Shown here piece after piece: positions 20,171 to 27,423 of a stretch of 64,000 nucleotides of DNA. Under the pieces are notes generated by a model, which did no database searches, had not been told where the DNA came from, and saw only the letters and a program-made list of their open reading frames with translations. Numbering within the stretch: position 1 is the stretch's first letter; every line of letters begins with the position of its first letter. This stretch comes from Kosakonia arachidis. Lineage in GTDB: Bacteria; Pseudomonadota; Gammaproteobacteria; Enterobacterales; Enterobacteriaceae. The stretch lies in NCBI RefSeq assembly GCF_900116535.1, contig NZ_FPAU01000002.1, positions 522,724 to 586,723 on the forward strand. The letters are read 5' to 3'. A program made the position numbers and the translations under genes.

Positions 20171-20356
20171 CTAATTGTTTTCTGTTAGTTGCAAATATTT
20201 CTCCGGATACAGTACTACGAACAAGCTCATGATAATCAATACAAAATAGGGCCCATCTGTAAGCGTCTGCCTATATTCCGCAGTAGGCACCATGGTCATG
20301 TCATGAAGCCCAAACTGGTCATCATGCTCTCTTATTCCCTGAATGCTCATAGGCAT
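20171..20356 (-). CDS. Small protein with hydrophobic C-terminus, unknown
   Basis: A 61-residue protein starting MPMSIQGIREHDDQFGLHDM. The ATG at 20356 is preceded by a near-perfect GAGGAGG five bases upstream, so this start is preferred to one at 20407 that would run into the iterons. The C-terminal half has a hydrophobic segment (YFVLIIMSLFVVLY). No family recognised. It lies between the iterons and the SieB-like gene. Confidence 0.45.
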   Translation of the reverse strand: MPMSIQGIREHDDQFGLHDMTMVPTAEYRQTLTDGPYFVLIIMSLFVVLYPEKYLQLTENN

Positions 20357-20380
20357 AAATACCTCCTCAGTTGTCTCACA

Positions 20381-20573
20381 TGCCGCGCCAAGCGCCGCGT
20401 TTATCAACGCCGCACTTTATGCCGCACTTGTTTTATAAAAAAATGCTTCAAATCCAGTAATCGCAAGGGTTAGAGTTAAATGCCGCACTTAGCGCGCATA
20501 TACATGGACTAAGTGCGGCATTCGGCTAAATACCCCCCTATGCGCCGCACCTGCCGCATTTAACGCCACACTT
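20381..20573. repeat. Iteron cluster, probable replication origin of the element
   Basis: Nine copies of a GCCGCACTT-like 9-mer occur in 193 bp: exact at 20409, 20421 and 20482, one exact inverted copy at 20511-20519, and variants at 20382, 20394, 20544, 20553 and 20565. Two of them form a 14-bp perfect inverted repeat (20479-20492 and 20509-20522) around an AT-containing 16-bp spacer. They lie directly downstream of the helicase gene, as iterons do in phage and satellite origins. Confidence 0.72.
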
Positions 20574-21939
20574 ATTCCAGTTTTACCGGGCAAAGATCAT
20601 CGCCATCGATGCGGATAATCCCTTCGCTTTCCAGCTTATCTAGCCAGCGGGGAAAAGACTTTCTCACCTTCTCCGCACCAAGCGTCGCCCTCAGATCGTC
20701 TTTAACCACCGCAATAGTGCATGGCTCTCCCCTTGCGGTACGACTCCGGACAGCCTGCCACAGAGCCTGATGGTTATCGGTGAGCCGGGAAACGCCAGCC
20801 AGATCAGGATCTACCTCTTTAGCCTCGCGAGGCACATCACGAACCACCAGCGAGCAGACCATTTCCCCATCTTCATCGGTATATAGTTCAGCAGCGCGCA
20901 GGTCATACGCCCGGCGTTCCGGCTCTTCGGCATCCTTCATCTTGGTACATGAGAGGATTAACGCCGGCCCTTCCCCCTCACGTTTGACGTTAAATTCAGC
21001 ATCCAGAGCGGCGCGGAAAGAGCTGGAACCACGCGCGCCTTTAGCCTCATCTTTGCCGGAGTGATGCACCACCAGCACCGTGGCGCCAGTTTTCTGTTTG
21101 ATAACGTCACAGCCCTCAATAAAAGCCCCCATATCTCGGGCATCGTTCTCATCATTTCCACCGAAACAGCGGGCCAGCGTGTCGATCACCACCAGGCGAA
21201 CCGGCATACCGCATTCCGCAGTAATCTGACTTGCGGCAAGAATCACCTCTGACACCTCAGACTCGCGCACCGGGAACACAGGGCGATTCACCAGCCAGAG
21301 ATTGTCCACCTGCTGGCCGTGCACCTGCTCCCATGCCCTGATCCGGCGTGGAACACCCACACCACCCTCACCAACAACGTACAGCACCGCACCTTGCTCA
21401 ACTTTCCTGCCAGACCAAGCAGCACCGGCGGCAATGTGGCAAGCCCATGACACTGCGAGGAAGCTCTTATACGAGCCGCTGGGGCCGTATATGCTGCACA
21501 GAGACTGAGCAGGGAGCATATGCTTGATCACGTAGTCCTGCCGGACGTTGTAGCCCTCAGAGCCACGGGTAAGAGGTAGCTTAGAACGCCGCTCACCAGT
21601 AGTGGCATCAGGAAAAGCGCGCTGAATGCGCTGTGTGTCCGCCAGCAAGGTATTCATTTCAACCTCGCCTATCTCCTCCACCAGTACAGAACGGCGGGCA
21701 ATAATCATCTGCTTACGGTCGGTATCGAGATAACCGGCATCACACAGATCCTCATACGACATTTCGACGATCTGTTTTAACCGAACCGCCAGCTTACCGT
21801 AGCGGGTTGTCGGGTCTTTATGCTGGTGGATGGCCTTATCCGCATCCGTGCGGCTGTAGTTACGACCATGCGCCCACAGGTACGAACAGGTAAACAGGGC
21901 ATCAGATACTGTCTCTACTGCTGCGAGTTGAACCGTCAT
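20572..21939 (-). CDS. RepA-like replicative helicase (AAA_25 ATPase)
   Basis: A 455-residue RecA-fold ATPase. Walker A is YGPSGSYKS (151-159) and Walker B is RLVVIDTLAR (248-257, D253), followed by VLVVHHSGKD, the usual RepA/AAA_25 layout. The N-terminal 140 residues resemble primase/replication-protein N-domains and the C-terminal 80 a winged-helix-like segment (VRSRTARGEPCTIAVVKDDL). Last gene of a coupled operon, next to the iterons, so it is the likely origin-dependent replication protein of the satellite. ATGA overlap with the upstream gene. Confidence 0.82.
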   Translation of the reverse strand: MTVQLAAVETVSDALFTCSYLWAHGRNYSRTDADKAIHQHKDPTTRYGKLAVRLKQIVEMSYEDLCDAGYLDTDRKQMIIARRSVLVEEIGEVEMNTLLADTQRIQRAFPDATTGERRSKLPLTRGSEGYNVRQDYVIKHMLPAQSLCSIYGPSGSYKSFLAVSWACHIAAGAAWSGRKVEQGAVLYVVGEGGVGVPRRIRAWEQVHGQQVDNLWLVNRPVFPVRESEVSEVILAASQITAECGMPVRLVVIDTLARCFGGNDENDARDMGAFIEGCDVIKQKTGATVLVVHHSGKDEAKGARGSSSFRAALDAEFNVKREGEGPALILSCTKMKDAEEPERRAYDLRAAELYTDEDGEMVCSLVVRDVPREAKEVDPDLAGVSRLTDNHQALWQAVRSRTARGEPCTIAVVKDDLRATLGAEKVRKSFPRWLDKLESEGIIRIDGDDLCPVKLE

Positions 21940-22304
21940 TGCGGGATACCTCCGCTCATCTGGAACTTGCCAAGCAGTGGATGAAACCAGTAGGCCGAAC
22001 CGTATTTACGTTTGGCACTGCGTAGCACCAGCCGTGCCGCCTCCCTGAATTTTTCATCAGGTGCAATGAATCCACCGGATCTCATTTTGACCAGCATAAC
22101 GCCGGTGTTTTTCGCCAGTTCTTCGGCCTTTTTAGTCGATATGCCGAACTCGGCCGCCAGTGTGGCAACAGGTGTCATCCCTGGCGGGATCTCCCCGCCC
22201 TGGCTGTCAGTCAATGAGCGGACATGCTGCTCAAGCTCAAGCACGCGGTTCACCAGCAGATCAACGCGCTTTTCCAGTTCATTGAATTTAACGTTGCTGA
22301 TCAT
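21936..22304 (-). CDS. Unknown protein upstream of the helicase
   Basis: A 122-residue protein with a heptad-like N-terminus (NELEKRVDLLVNRVLELEQHVRSL, a short coiled coil) and a helix-turn-helix-like middle (PVATLAAEFGISTKKAEELA), suggesting a DNA-binding dimer. No named family recognised. Both ends overlap neighbours by the ATGA motif, so it is translated with the replication operon. Confidence 0.6.
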   Translation of the reverse strand: MISNVKFNELEKRVDLLVNRVLELEQHVRSLTDSQGGEIPPGMTPVATLAAEFGISTKKAEELAKNTGVMLVKMRSGGFIAPDEKFREAARLVLRSAKRKYGSAYWFHPLLGKFQMSGGIPQ

Positions 22305-22612
22305 GACTTTTTCCCCTTGTCACGCTGGGTGCGCACATAGTCCGCAGCATCACTGTTTTGATTCAGAGCCTGAGCCATCCTCGGAAGGTGACGTAGTGCA
22401 TGGCTGACAAGTACCAAATCCCGGCGCGCATCTTCATCAGAGTAGTCTTCTGCATTAGTTGCATCGAACGCCAGATTGCCAATCAGGGTGAGCGCACTGT
22501 TGATGGCAAATGCGCCAGCGGCATAGAGATCACTGGATTCAGCTAAATCCTTATCAGAGAAGTGCTTAAAATCGGGCGTACTCTTTACAAGCTGATGGTA
22601 AATATCACGCAT
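22301..22612 (-). CDS. Unknown small protein in the replication operon
   Basis: A 103-residue protein, start MRDIYHQLVKSTPDFKHFSD at 22612; the longer frame from 22720 is unlikely because it overlaps the preceding gene. The protein is helical and acidic in the middle (NAEDYSDEDARRD) and ends in lysines. No family recognised. It overlaps the preceding stop by 8 bases and the next start by 4. Confidence 0.6.
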   Translation of the reverse strand: MRDIYHQLVKSTPDFKHFSDKDLAESSDLYAAGAFAINSALTLIGNLAFDATNAEDYSDEDARRDLVLVSHALRHLPRMAQALNQNSDAADYVRTQRDKGKKS

Positions 22613-22802
22613 TTTTACGCCCTCCTTCATCACGGAAGGCCTGGTCAATTTCACGAACACGAAACAGTGCCTTATCCAGAAGCTCGAAGGAGAGCTCATT
22701 TTCATCAGGATCTGTCCCATGCAGCTCTGCGCTGGCGGTCAAAAGGGCGCTCAGCCGGCGGAACTCATCTTCAAAATCGAGATCTGCAATTTTCCTGATC
22801 AT
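22605..22802 (-). CDS. Unknown small acidic protein in the replication operon
   Basis: A 65-residue helical, acidic protein (MIRKIADLDFEDEFRRLSAL). Its ATG overlaps the stop of the Icd-like gene (ATGA, 22799-22802), showing operon membership. No family recognised. Confidence 0.55.
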   Translation of the reverse strand: MIRKIADLDFEDEFRRLSALLTASAELHGTDPDENELSFELLDKALFRVREIDQAFRDEGGRKNA

Positions 22803-22999
22803 GAAAGCTCCTCCGGTGCTGGCAGACGAACAGCCAGAGAAAGGATGAAGTGTGGAGCCAGAATGCAGCGGGCTTCGCGCTCGGTTGATGCCTCAACTGA
22901 TAAGCGGCATGGTTTAGCTTTTTTATCGTGACGGTTCAGCGCCAGAAAACGCCAGATGTAAATATGCCGCCCTTGCGGGTGTGTGATAAGATCTTTCAT
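22799..22999 (-). CDS. Icd-like / Ash-family protein (host division inhibitor-like)
   Basis: A 66-residue basic protein whose core (YIWRFLALNRHDKKAKPCRL, then SVEASTEREARCILAPHFIL) matches the Icd-like/Ash family common at the head of replication operons in P4-like satellites and lambdoid phages; some members block host cell division. The ATG at 22999 has GAGG five bases upstream (AACGAGGCAGCTATG). A much longer open frame to 23809 exists but is antisense to another gene and was not adopted. First gene of the minus-strand operon that ends with the helicase. Confidence 0.6.
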   Translation of the reverse strand: MKDLITHPQGRHIYIWRFLALNRHDKKAKPCRLSVEASTEREARCILAPHFILSLAVRLPAPEELS

Positions 23000-23078
23000 A
23001 GCTGCCTCGTTACTTGCGATAACGTTGGTGGTAAGAGGCCCGGTTAGTGTTGACGCACTGCCGGGCTTCGCGCTTTCA

Positions 23079-23173
23079 AGGTGTATTTCACCTTCGCTTT
23101 TAAAATTAGCCCAAAGTGAAATACACCTCAAGCCTTTTCTTCTCATTTCTTTTGCGTATACTGACATACACCT
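23079..23173. promoter_or_regulatory. Divergent promoter/operator region with 13-bp inverted repeat
   Basis: AGGTGTATTTCAC (23079-23091) and its exact reverse complement (23116-23128) flank a 24-bp AT-rich spacer, and a third half-site ATACACCT is at 23166-23173. A TATACT -10 hexamer (23157-23162) sits between the second and third half-sites, upstream of the plus-strand gene at 23193. The region separates two outward transcripts, so it is the likely control point of the element. Confidence 0.6.
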
Positions 23174-23192
23174 AACACATGGAGTTTCAGCA

Positions 23193-23378
23193 ATGGCAAC
23201 TGGTGCGAAGAACGCAAAATCACAAATGACCACCGTAAGAATCCCCCACGAAGTCATGGAAGACATTGAACGGCTCAGGGAAGAGGGCGAGAGCACTGCT
23301 GGTTTTTTAGTCACCGCTGCTAAATGCGAGATCAAACGCCGGCAGCGCAAAAATGCCAGAGAAGCAGATAAAAAGTGA
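23193..23378 (+). CDS. YlcI/YnfO family small protein
   Basis: A 61-residue basic protein (MATGAKNAKSQMTTVRIPHE, ending in a KRRQRKNAREADKK tail). The TTVRIPHEVMEDIERL segment has a ribbon-helix-helix look, and the sequence fits the YlcI/YnfO (DUF3950) family of prophage proteins. The ATG at 23193 has GGAG eight bases upstream. It is transcribed away from the replication operon, next to the inverted-repeat operator, so a repressor-like role is plausible but inferred. Confidence 0.65.
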   Translation: MATGAKNAKSQMTTVRIPHEVMEDIERLREEGESTAGFLVTAAKCEIKRRQRKNAREADKK

Positions 23379-23794
23379 TACCCAATATCCGGGTCACGGT
23401 AGGCGGAATTCCGCCCTCGGTTAAAAATCAGTCGCCCCAAATCTGGGGAGATTACAGGGGTTACAAAATTCTTGTAGGTCTGCGCCGATGGCGTATACCC
23501 CTGCCGGGTGCAAATAGCGAGTTGCAGATTTGCAACACGGTTACTCACTAACTTCCACCAGCGGTGTAAGTCAATAATCTCTGAGATTTCGGCGGCGGCT
23601 AACGCCCTCCAATGGAGGACGTTAGGATCGGCTGAAATTTCAATGCCCAACAACTCCCCCCATTGGGGGGAGTTAAGCGCTCCTGTATTTGCAGGAACGG
23701 TCAGGCTTTGACCACCAGCGTAAGGCCTGGTATGCTGGGTTTGATTACGTTCTTTGTAGTGACATTGGCAGCTCGGCAAAGCTGCCTTTGTTTT
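23379..23794 (+). ncRNA. Hairpin-rich region, possible regulatory (immunity-type) RNA
   Basis: A 416-bp stretch with no convincing gene but a series of stems: GGCGGAATTCCGCC (23402-23415), GTTGCA/TGCAAC (23521-23536), TAACG-CCTCC with GGAGG-CGTTA arms (23600-23624), a perfect 10-bp stem AACTCCCCCC/GGGGGGAGTT with an ATT loop (23652-23674), TCCTG/CAGGA (23681-23696), and a plus-strand intrinsic terminator at the end. The terminator direction means the plus strand is the transcript. P4-type satellites use a structured CI RNA for immunity; a similar role here is an inference. Confidence 0.45.
23767..23794 (+). terminator. Plus-strand terminator of the small-protein/RNA transcript
   Basis: Perfect 7-bp stem GGCAGCT / AGCTGCC with a 6-base loop followed by TTTGTTTT. 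The reverse strand has no T-run, so it acts on the plus-strand transcript. Confidence 0.75.
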
Positions 23795-24647
23795 ATTTAG
23801 TGTCAGCATTTAGCACCTCCGGCAACACACCACCTGCGATCAGCTTTTGCGTTAACCACTGCTCCCCCTTCCCCGTCAGCATCGTCGTGAATGAGGCTCT
23901 TATCTCGCCATTCGTTTCATACGTCCCCTGGCGAACGGCAAAATAACCGCTGTCGATATAGCGTTGCATAGGCAGGTTGTGGCGCTGGCCGCCGTTGATG
24001 AGAATCCCCTTCTGTCGCATCCACTCAAAGAGTTTGATCGGGCCAAGCCCTACAGCTTTGGCATAGTTAGGAATGGAAATACCCTTGCTGATATCAGCCA
24101 CGCGATCAGCGAAATCAACTTTCGGTGCGACGGCCACCAGTCGGCTTTCAAGTTCTCTTGCCTTTTCTGCCAGATCAGCAGCAAGGCGCAGGGCTTCCGG
24201 TAACGTATCGGGAATATTCGCGGCGGTTTTTGACTGCCGTTCACAGTTGATAAAGTAGCGGCGCACCTCCCGCCCTTTTTCATTGCGCTCAACCATTGCC
24301 AGCTCTTTAGCCATATCAATGGTGATCAGATAATCATGTTCCATCTGCTGCCGAGATTTTGCGCTTGCCCGTTTTGGCGAGGTCAAATTTTCAACAATCA
24401 CATAATCGAGCCCCTCGACAAAACCATATTGCTGAATACGCCCTTTAATCCAATTGGTGAAGTCACGACCAATAGCCAGAAACGTATGCAGCTTACGCCC
24501 GCTTACAGACTGAATTTCTTTCCCGCCGATATTGCTCATGGCTACAGGGATTTGCACAGCAAAGTTATTGCCGGAAATATCGTTCTGGCTGATTTCGGGG
24601 TGAGTCTGTCCGCTGCCAGTTAAAGCAGTAATTTTTTTCGATACCAT
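23793..24647 (-). CDS. AntA/AntB-type antirepressor with KilA-C domain
   Basis: A 284-residue phage antirepressor. The N-terminal half has the AntA pattern (KLHTFLAIGRDFTNWIKGRI followed by YGFVEGLDYVIVE), and the C-terminal half has the KilAC/ANT pattern (PKVDFADRVADISKGISIPN, then LFEWMRQKGILINGG and QRYIDSGYF). Such proteins inactivate phage repressors or modulate host and helper functions. It lies between the AlpA-like gene and the RNA region and may take part in induction control. Confidence 0.82.
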   Translation of the reverse strand: MVSKKITALTGSGQTHPEISQNDISGNNFAVQIPVAMSNIGGKEIQSVSGRKLHTFLAIGRDFTNWIKGRIQQYGFVEGLDYVIVENLTSPKRASAKSRQQMEHDYLITIDMAKELAMVERNEKGREVRRYFINCERQSKTAANIPDTLPEALRLAADLAEKARELESRLVAVAPKVDFADRVADISKGISIPNYAKAVGLGPIKLFEWMRQKGILINGGQRHNLPMQRYIDSGYFAVRQGTYETNGEIRASFTTMLTGKGEQWLTQKLIAGGVLPEVLNADTK

Positions 24648-24748
24648 TTCAGTGCTCCAAATTGGCTATATTGAGAGCCGCCGCGACAGCATGAGCAATC
24701 CTGCATCATTACTACCTCAACGGCACGCAACAAATGAACCAGATGTTT

Positions 24749-24958
24749 TTATGAGGTCTGGACACGGCGTGTTGAAGCCAAGTAGCCATCAAGATCGGCC
24801 TTCATATAGATGACCTTGCGCCCTACCTTATGATGTGGAATACCCACTTTTCCGGTATGAGCCCAATTAGCCAACGTTTGGGAGTTAACACCAAGATAAG
24901 CAGCTGCTTCTGCGCGGGTCAGGCGTTCTAATGAGAAAGGAGAATTGACTAATTTCAT
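24749..24958 (-). CDS. AlpA/excisionase-type helix-turn-helix regulator
   Basis: A 69-residue DNA-binding protein with a MerR-like HTH_17 fold: LTRAEAAAYLGVNSQTLANWAHTGKVGIPHHKVGRKVIYMKADLDGYL. AlpA-type proteins activate excision and early genes of satellites and cryptic prophages. The ATG at 24958 (MKLVNSPFSL) with GGTGA upstream was chosen over a GTG at 24967. An 11-bp inverted repeat overlaps this start. Confidence 0.8.
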   Translation of the reverse strand: MKLVNSPFSLERLTRAEAAAYLGVNSQTLANWAHTGKVGIPHHKVGRKVIYMKADLDGYLASTRRVQTS

Positions 24959-25000
24959 ATTTATCACCGTGTATTAATGGTTAACAACAGTGATAAATAT
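24957..25000. promoter_or_regulatory. Inverted-repeat operator at the alpA-like start
   Basis: ATATTTATCAC (24957-24967) and GTGATAAATAT (24990-25000) are perfect 11-bp inverted repeats with centres 33 bp apart, about three helical turns. One arm covers the start codon and ribosome binding site of the AlpA-like gene, which suggests autoregulation or binding by a helper-encoded factor. Confidence 0.55.
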
Positions 25001-25100
25001 CTATGATTGTGTAATGCCTTATTAGCCCTGTAACTGGCTAAAGCTTCTCAACTGCCGGATGCAAGGTCACTCTAACCAGCAATGCTCCCCCAATAGCTGG

Positions 25101-25826
25101 CTAATGGGGGAATACTAATTCAAGCCTTGTATATTTTTCTGGTTTTGGGGGCCTCAGACCAGAGAGAGTTATCCAGTTATCCAATGCATTACGGCTTACC
25201 TTGCCGTGATAATGAGCAGCTAAGGCATCAAGAAGTGCCGTTTTAGCACCGCAAGGATATTTTGCCCAGGTAAGTCTAATGACTTCAATAACCTCTGAGT
25301 AATATGGGCTGCGAGGTTTTTTAGCTTTTTCTCTTTGGGCTTCTGAAATCGCCTTTTGCGCTATATTATTAAATTCCCTGAGAGATATTTCATCTCTAAA
25401 AACCTCCTCCATCACCACTTTAATACCAATTCTTGCAAGGTCATTTGCATTATTTTTCATACCAACAAAATATAACCCTAGCGCAGCATTCAAAATTGTC
25501 ACTCCGTCTCCTGATAATGGAATATCGCTTAAAAACGGAGTTTTATTTTTATCCATATAAAGCAAGGTGTTAATTGACTCACCATCATTTACAGCTTCGT
25601 TTGTTTCTACCCCAATAAAATAAAGCAAATCCTCAATTGGCTTTTTAGAAAATTCAAAATAGTTAATTATTTTATTAACAATACCTCGCACGGATTTCTC
25701 TGAATCATCTGATGCAAGGCCTTTCCGTAAAAGTGAAATAACCTCCGAATCAGGCCCATCAACGAAAAGCTCATTGATAAACGTAGCCACAATTATAGCT
25801 GGGATACTCATTTCACTATTATTCAT
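25101..25826 (-). CDS. Unknown protein translationally coupled to the integrase
   Basis: A 241-residue AT-rich protein whose ATG overlaps the integrase stop (25823-25826). The N-terminal 150 residues are helical with no recognised motif. The C-terminal 60 residues (VIRLTWAKYPCGAKTALLDA, then HYHGKVSRNALDNWITLSGL) look like a compact helical or helix-turn-helix-like DNA-binding domain. No named family recognised. Coupling to int suggests a role in integration/excision or its control. Confidence 0.65.
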   Translation of the reverse strand: MNNSEMSIPAIIVATFINELFVDGPDSEVISLLRKGLASDDSEKSVRGIVNKIINYFEFSKKPIEDLLYFIGVETNEAVNDGESINTLLYMDKNKTPFLSDIPLSGDGVTILNAALGLYFVGMKNNANDLARIGIKVVMEEVFRDEISLREFNNIAQKAISEAQREKAKKPRSPYYSEVIEVIRLTWAKYPCGAKTALLDALAAHYHGKVSRNALDNWITLSGLRPPKPEKYTRLELVFPH

Positions 25827-27244
25827 AACTGATAACCTTTTTTATCATTTGAAATTGCGAAGATTAATTCTCTTTTTTCTTCCTCACTCAAACTTTCAAG
25901 CGCAAGTAATAACTTAGCATCAAGCGATTTTTTGCTATCAATAATCCCGGCGTGTTCGAGTATTGCCCGCTCGATTCTTGAAGCTGGTTCCATAAGTTCA
26001 TCAGCGCTGAAATGTAGATAGCCCTGCGTAACATCGGCGCTTCTCATCGTTCGGTGATTCAGCAGGCGTTTCAGAATGTAGTTGCCCACGCCCACCAGCT
26101 CAGCAATGGTCCCGAACGTTCGGCGGCCGTCATGCCATTTGAAAGGAATAGGTTGGAGCAAATCAGGATTTGGGTCTGGGACAGTAGCTGCGCTTATGCG
26201 ATCAATGATATGTCTGTATTCTTTAATGACGCCCTTATCGCCGGGAAAAACTAATACGCCATCACTGGCTTTCAGCTTGGCGCGACGACGGAAGAGTTTT
26301 AAAAGAGTTTCAGTGACAGGCAATTCAAGCGGATCACCATTCTTGGTAGTATCAATCCAAAAATAGCGCCCACCGAGATTAACCCGCTCCCAGCTAAGTT
26401 CTAAAATTTCTGACTTACGCAGCCCGGTAAAAATAGCCATTTCCACAGCGTCGCACACTGCTGCGGCTATATCATTTCGCGCCAACTCAGCAGTAGCACG
26501 CACGGAGGATAAGGCATTAAACCACCGGCTAAGTTCATTGGTGCGGATACGCTCAGTTTTCCTGACGGTTCCATGCCATTTTCGCTTCGTGCTGAGCACC
26601 ATCGTGGGAGGGTCAGGGAGAAGGGTTTTACCCTGTTCGTCGCGGTAATGATCATGAGAGAAACGGTATATAGCCCGCAGCACTCGCGCCCATAGATCAG
26701 CTTGCGCTTTACTGCCTGTTCCAACTCCAGCACGTAGCGTTGATTTGTCAGCACCAAACCACACTAAACCATCGGTGATTGCTTTATGTCTGCTTTCAAC
26801 ACGATCGCGGCTTATTGAGGAAAGTGGCTGCTTCATCCAGTCACCAGAGAAGTTTTGCAGAATGGAACGATATTGCTTTGCTGTATCGGCACTTAGCCTC
26901 TCGTCGCGGTTCTCAATGTAGGTAGCCAGTGCATCGGCAAGCGTAACGGTCGCTTTTTCGTTGACACGCTTAACCACATTGGGATTCCTCCCGGTTGTCG
27001 CAACGTCTCCAAGGAGCTCAAGTGCCTTTGCCCTAGCATTATCAATAGTAAGATCTGGAAAACGGCCGAGCGTAGCACGTATGAACTTGCCATTACGCTT
27101 ACGCGAAATACAGAAGCTCTTAGCGCCACTGATCCCTACCCGAAGCCGCAGACCATTAACAACGGTATCAGCATACTCGACCTGCCCACGATCAGCGGAT
27201 GGTAGGCTTTCGAGTTTGGCTTTTGTAAATTTGAATGTTTCCAC
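25823..27244 (-). CDS. Tyrosine-type integrase of the element
   Basis: P4-like integrase of 473 residues: an N-terminal DUF4102 arm-binding domain (about 1-90), a core-binding domain (about 98-200) and the catalytic domain with R276 (TGLRKSE), K301, H371-R374 (WHDGRRTFG), H397 (LLNHRT) and the nucleophile Y409 (QGYLHF). The GTG at 27244 (METFKFTKAK) with GGAG six bases upstream is preferred; an upstream start at 27319 would read through the AGGATACC arm sites. It lies beside attR, as usual for tRNA-targeting elements. Confidence 0.92.
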   Translation of the reverse strand: METFKFTKAKLESLPSADRGQVEYADTVVNGLRLRVGISGAKSFCISRKRNGKFIRATLGRFPDLTIDNARAKALELLGDVATTGRNPNVVKRVNEKATVTLADALATYIENRDERLSADTAKQYRSILQNFSGDWMKQPLSSISRDRVESRHKAITDGLVWFGADKSTLRAGVGTGSKAQADLWARVLRAIYRFSHDHYRDEQGKTLLPDPPTMVLSTKRKWHGTVRKTERIRTNELSRWFNALSSVRATAELARNDIAAAVCDAVEMAIFTGLRKSEILELSWERVNLGGRYFWIDTTKNGDPLELPVTETLLKLFRRRAKLKASDGVLVFPGDKGVIKEYRHIIDRISAATVPDPNPDLLQPIPFKWHDGRRTFGTIAELVGVGNYILKRLLNHRTMRSADVTQGYLHFSADELMEPASRIERAILEHAGIIDSKKSLDAKLLLALESLSEEEKRELIFAISNDKKGYQL

Positions 27245-27268
27245 AAACACTCCGCACCAAGCGATTAG

Positions 27269-27315
27269 GGTATCCTGCGAATCGCTTGCAGGCTCCAGGA
27301 TACCTATAGGATACC
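27269..27315. repeat. Integrase arm-type sites, right end
   Basis: The 19-bp AGGATACCTATAGGATACC at 27297-27315 repeats the left-end copy at 11123, and an inverted octamer GGTATCCT lies at 27269-27276. The sites abut the integrase start, so the integrase may also repress its own gene. Confidence 0.65.
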
Positions 27316-27423
27316 GCAAGGGAGTATTTTAGAGTATTTCTGGTTATTTATACAGTATAACAGATATCGATTAACTAACTGAAAATTATAGATAAGTATT
27401 TTTAGGTAAGAAGTTGCATCCTA

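Noticed and set aside
23402..23674. CRISPR array
   Set aside because: The repeats are inverted stems of different sequence, not regularly spaced identical direct repeats.
22799..23809. 336-codon open frame as a single protein
   Set aside because: Most of it is antisense to a convincing small gene at 23193-23378 and to perfect hairpins; only the last 66 codons match a family and have a ribosome binding site.
27245..27319. Integrase start at 27319
   Set aside because: The extension would translate the AGGATACC arm sites; the GTG at 27244 has a better ribosome binding site and fits the arm-binding domain N-terminus.
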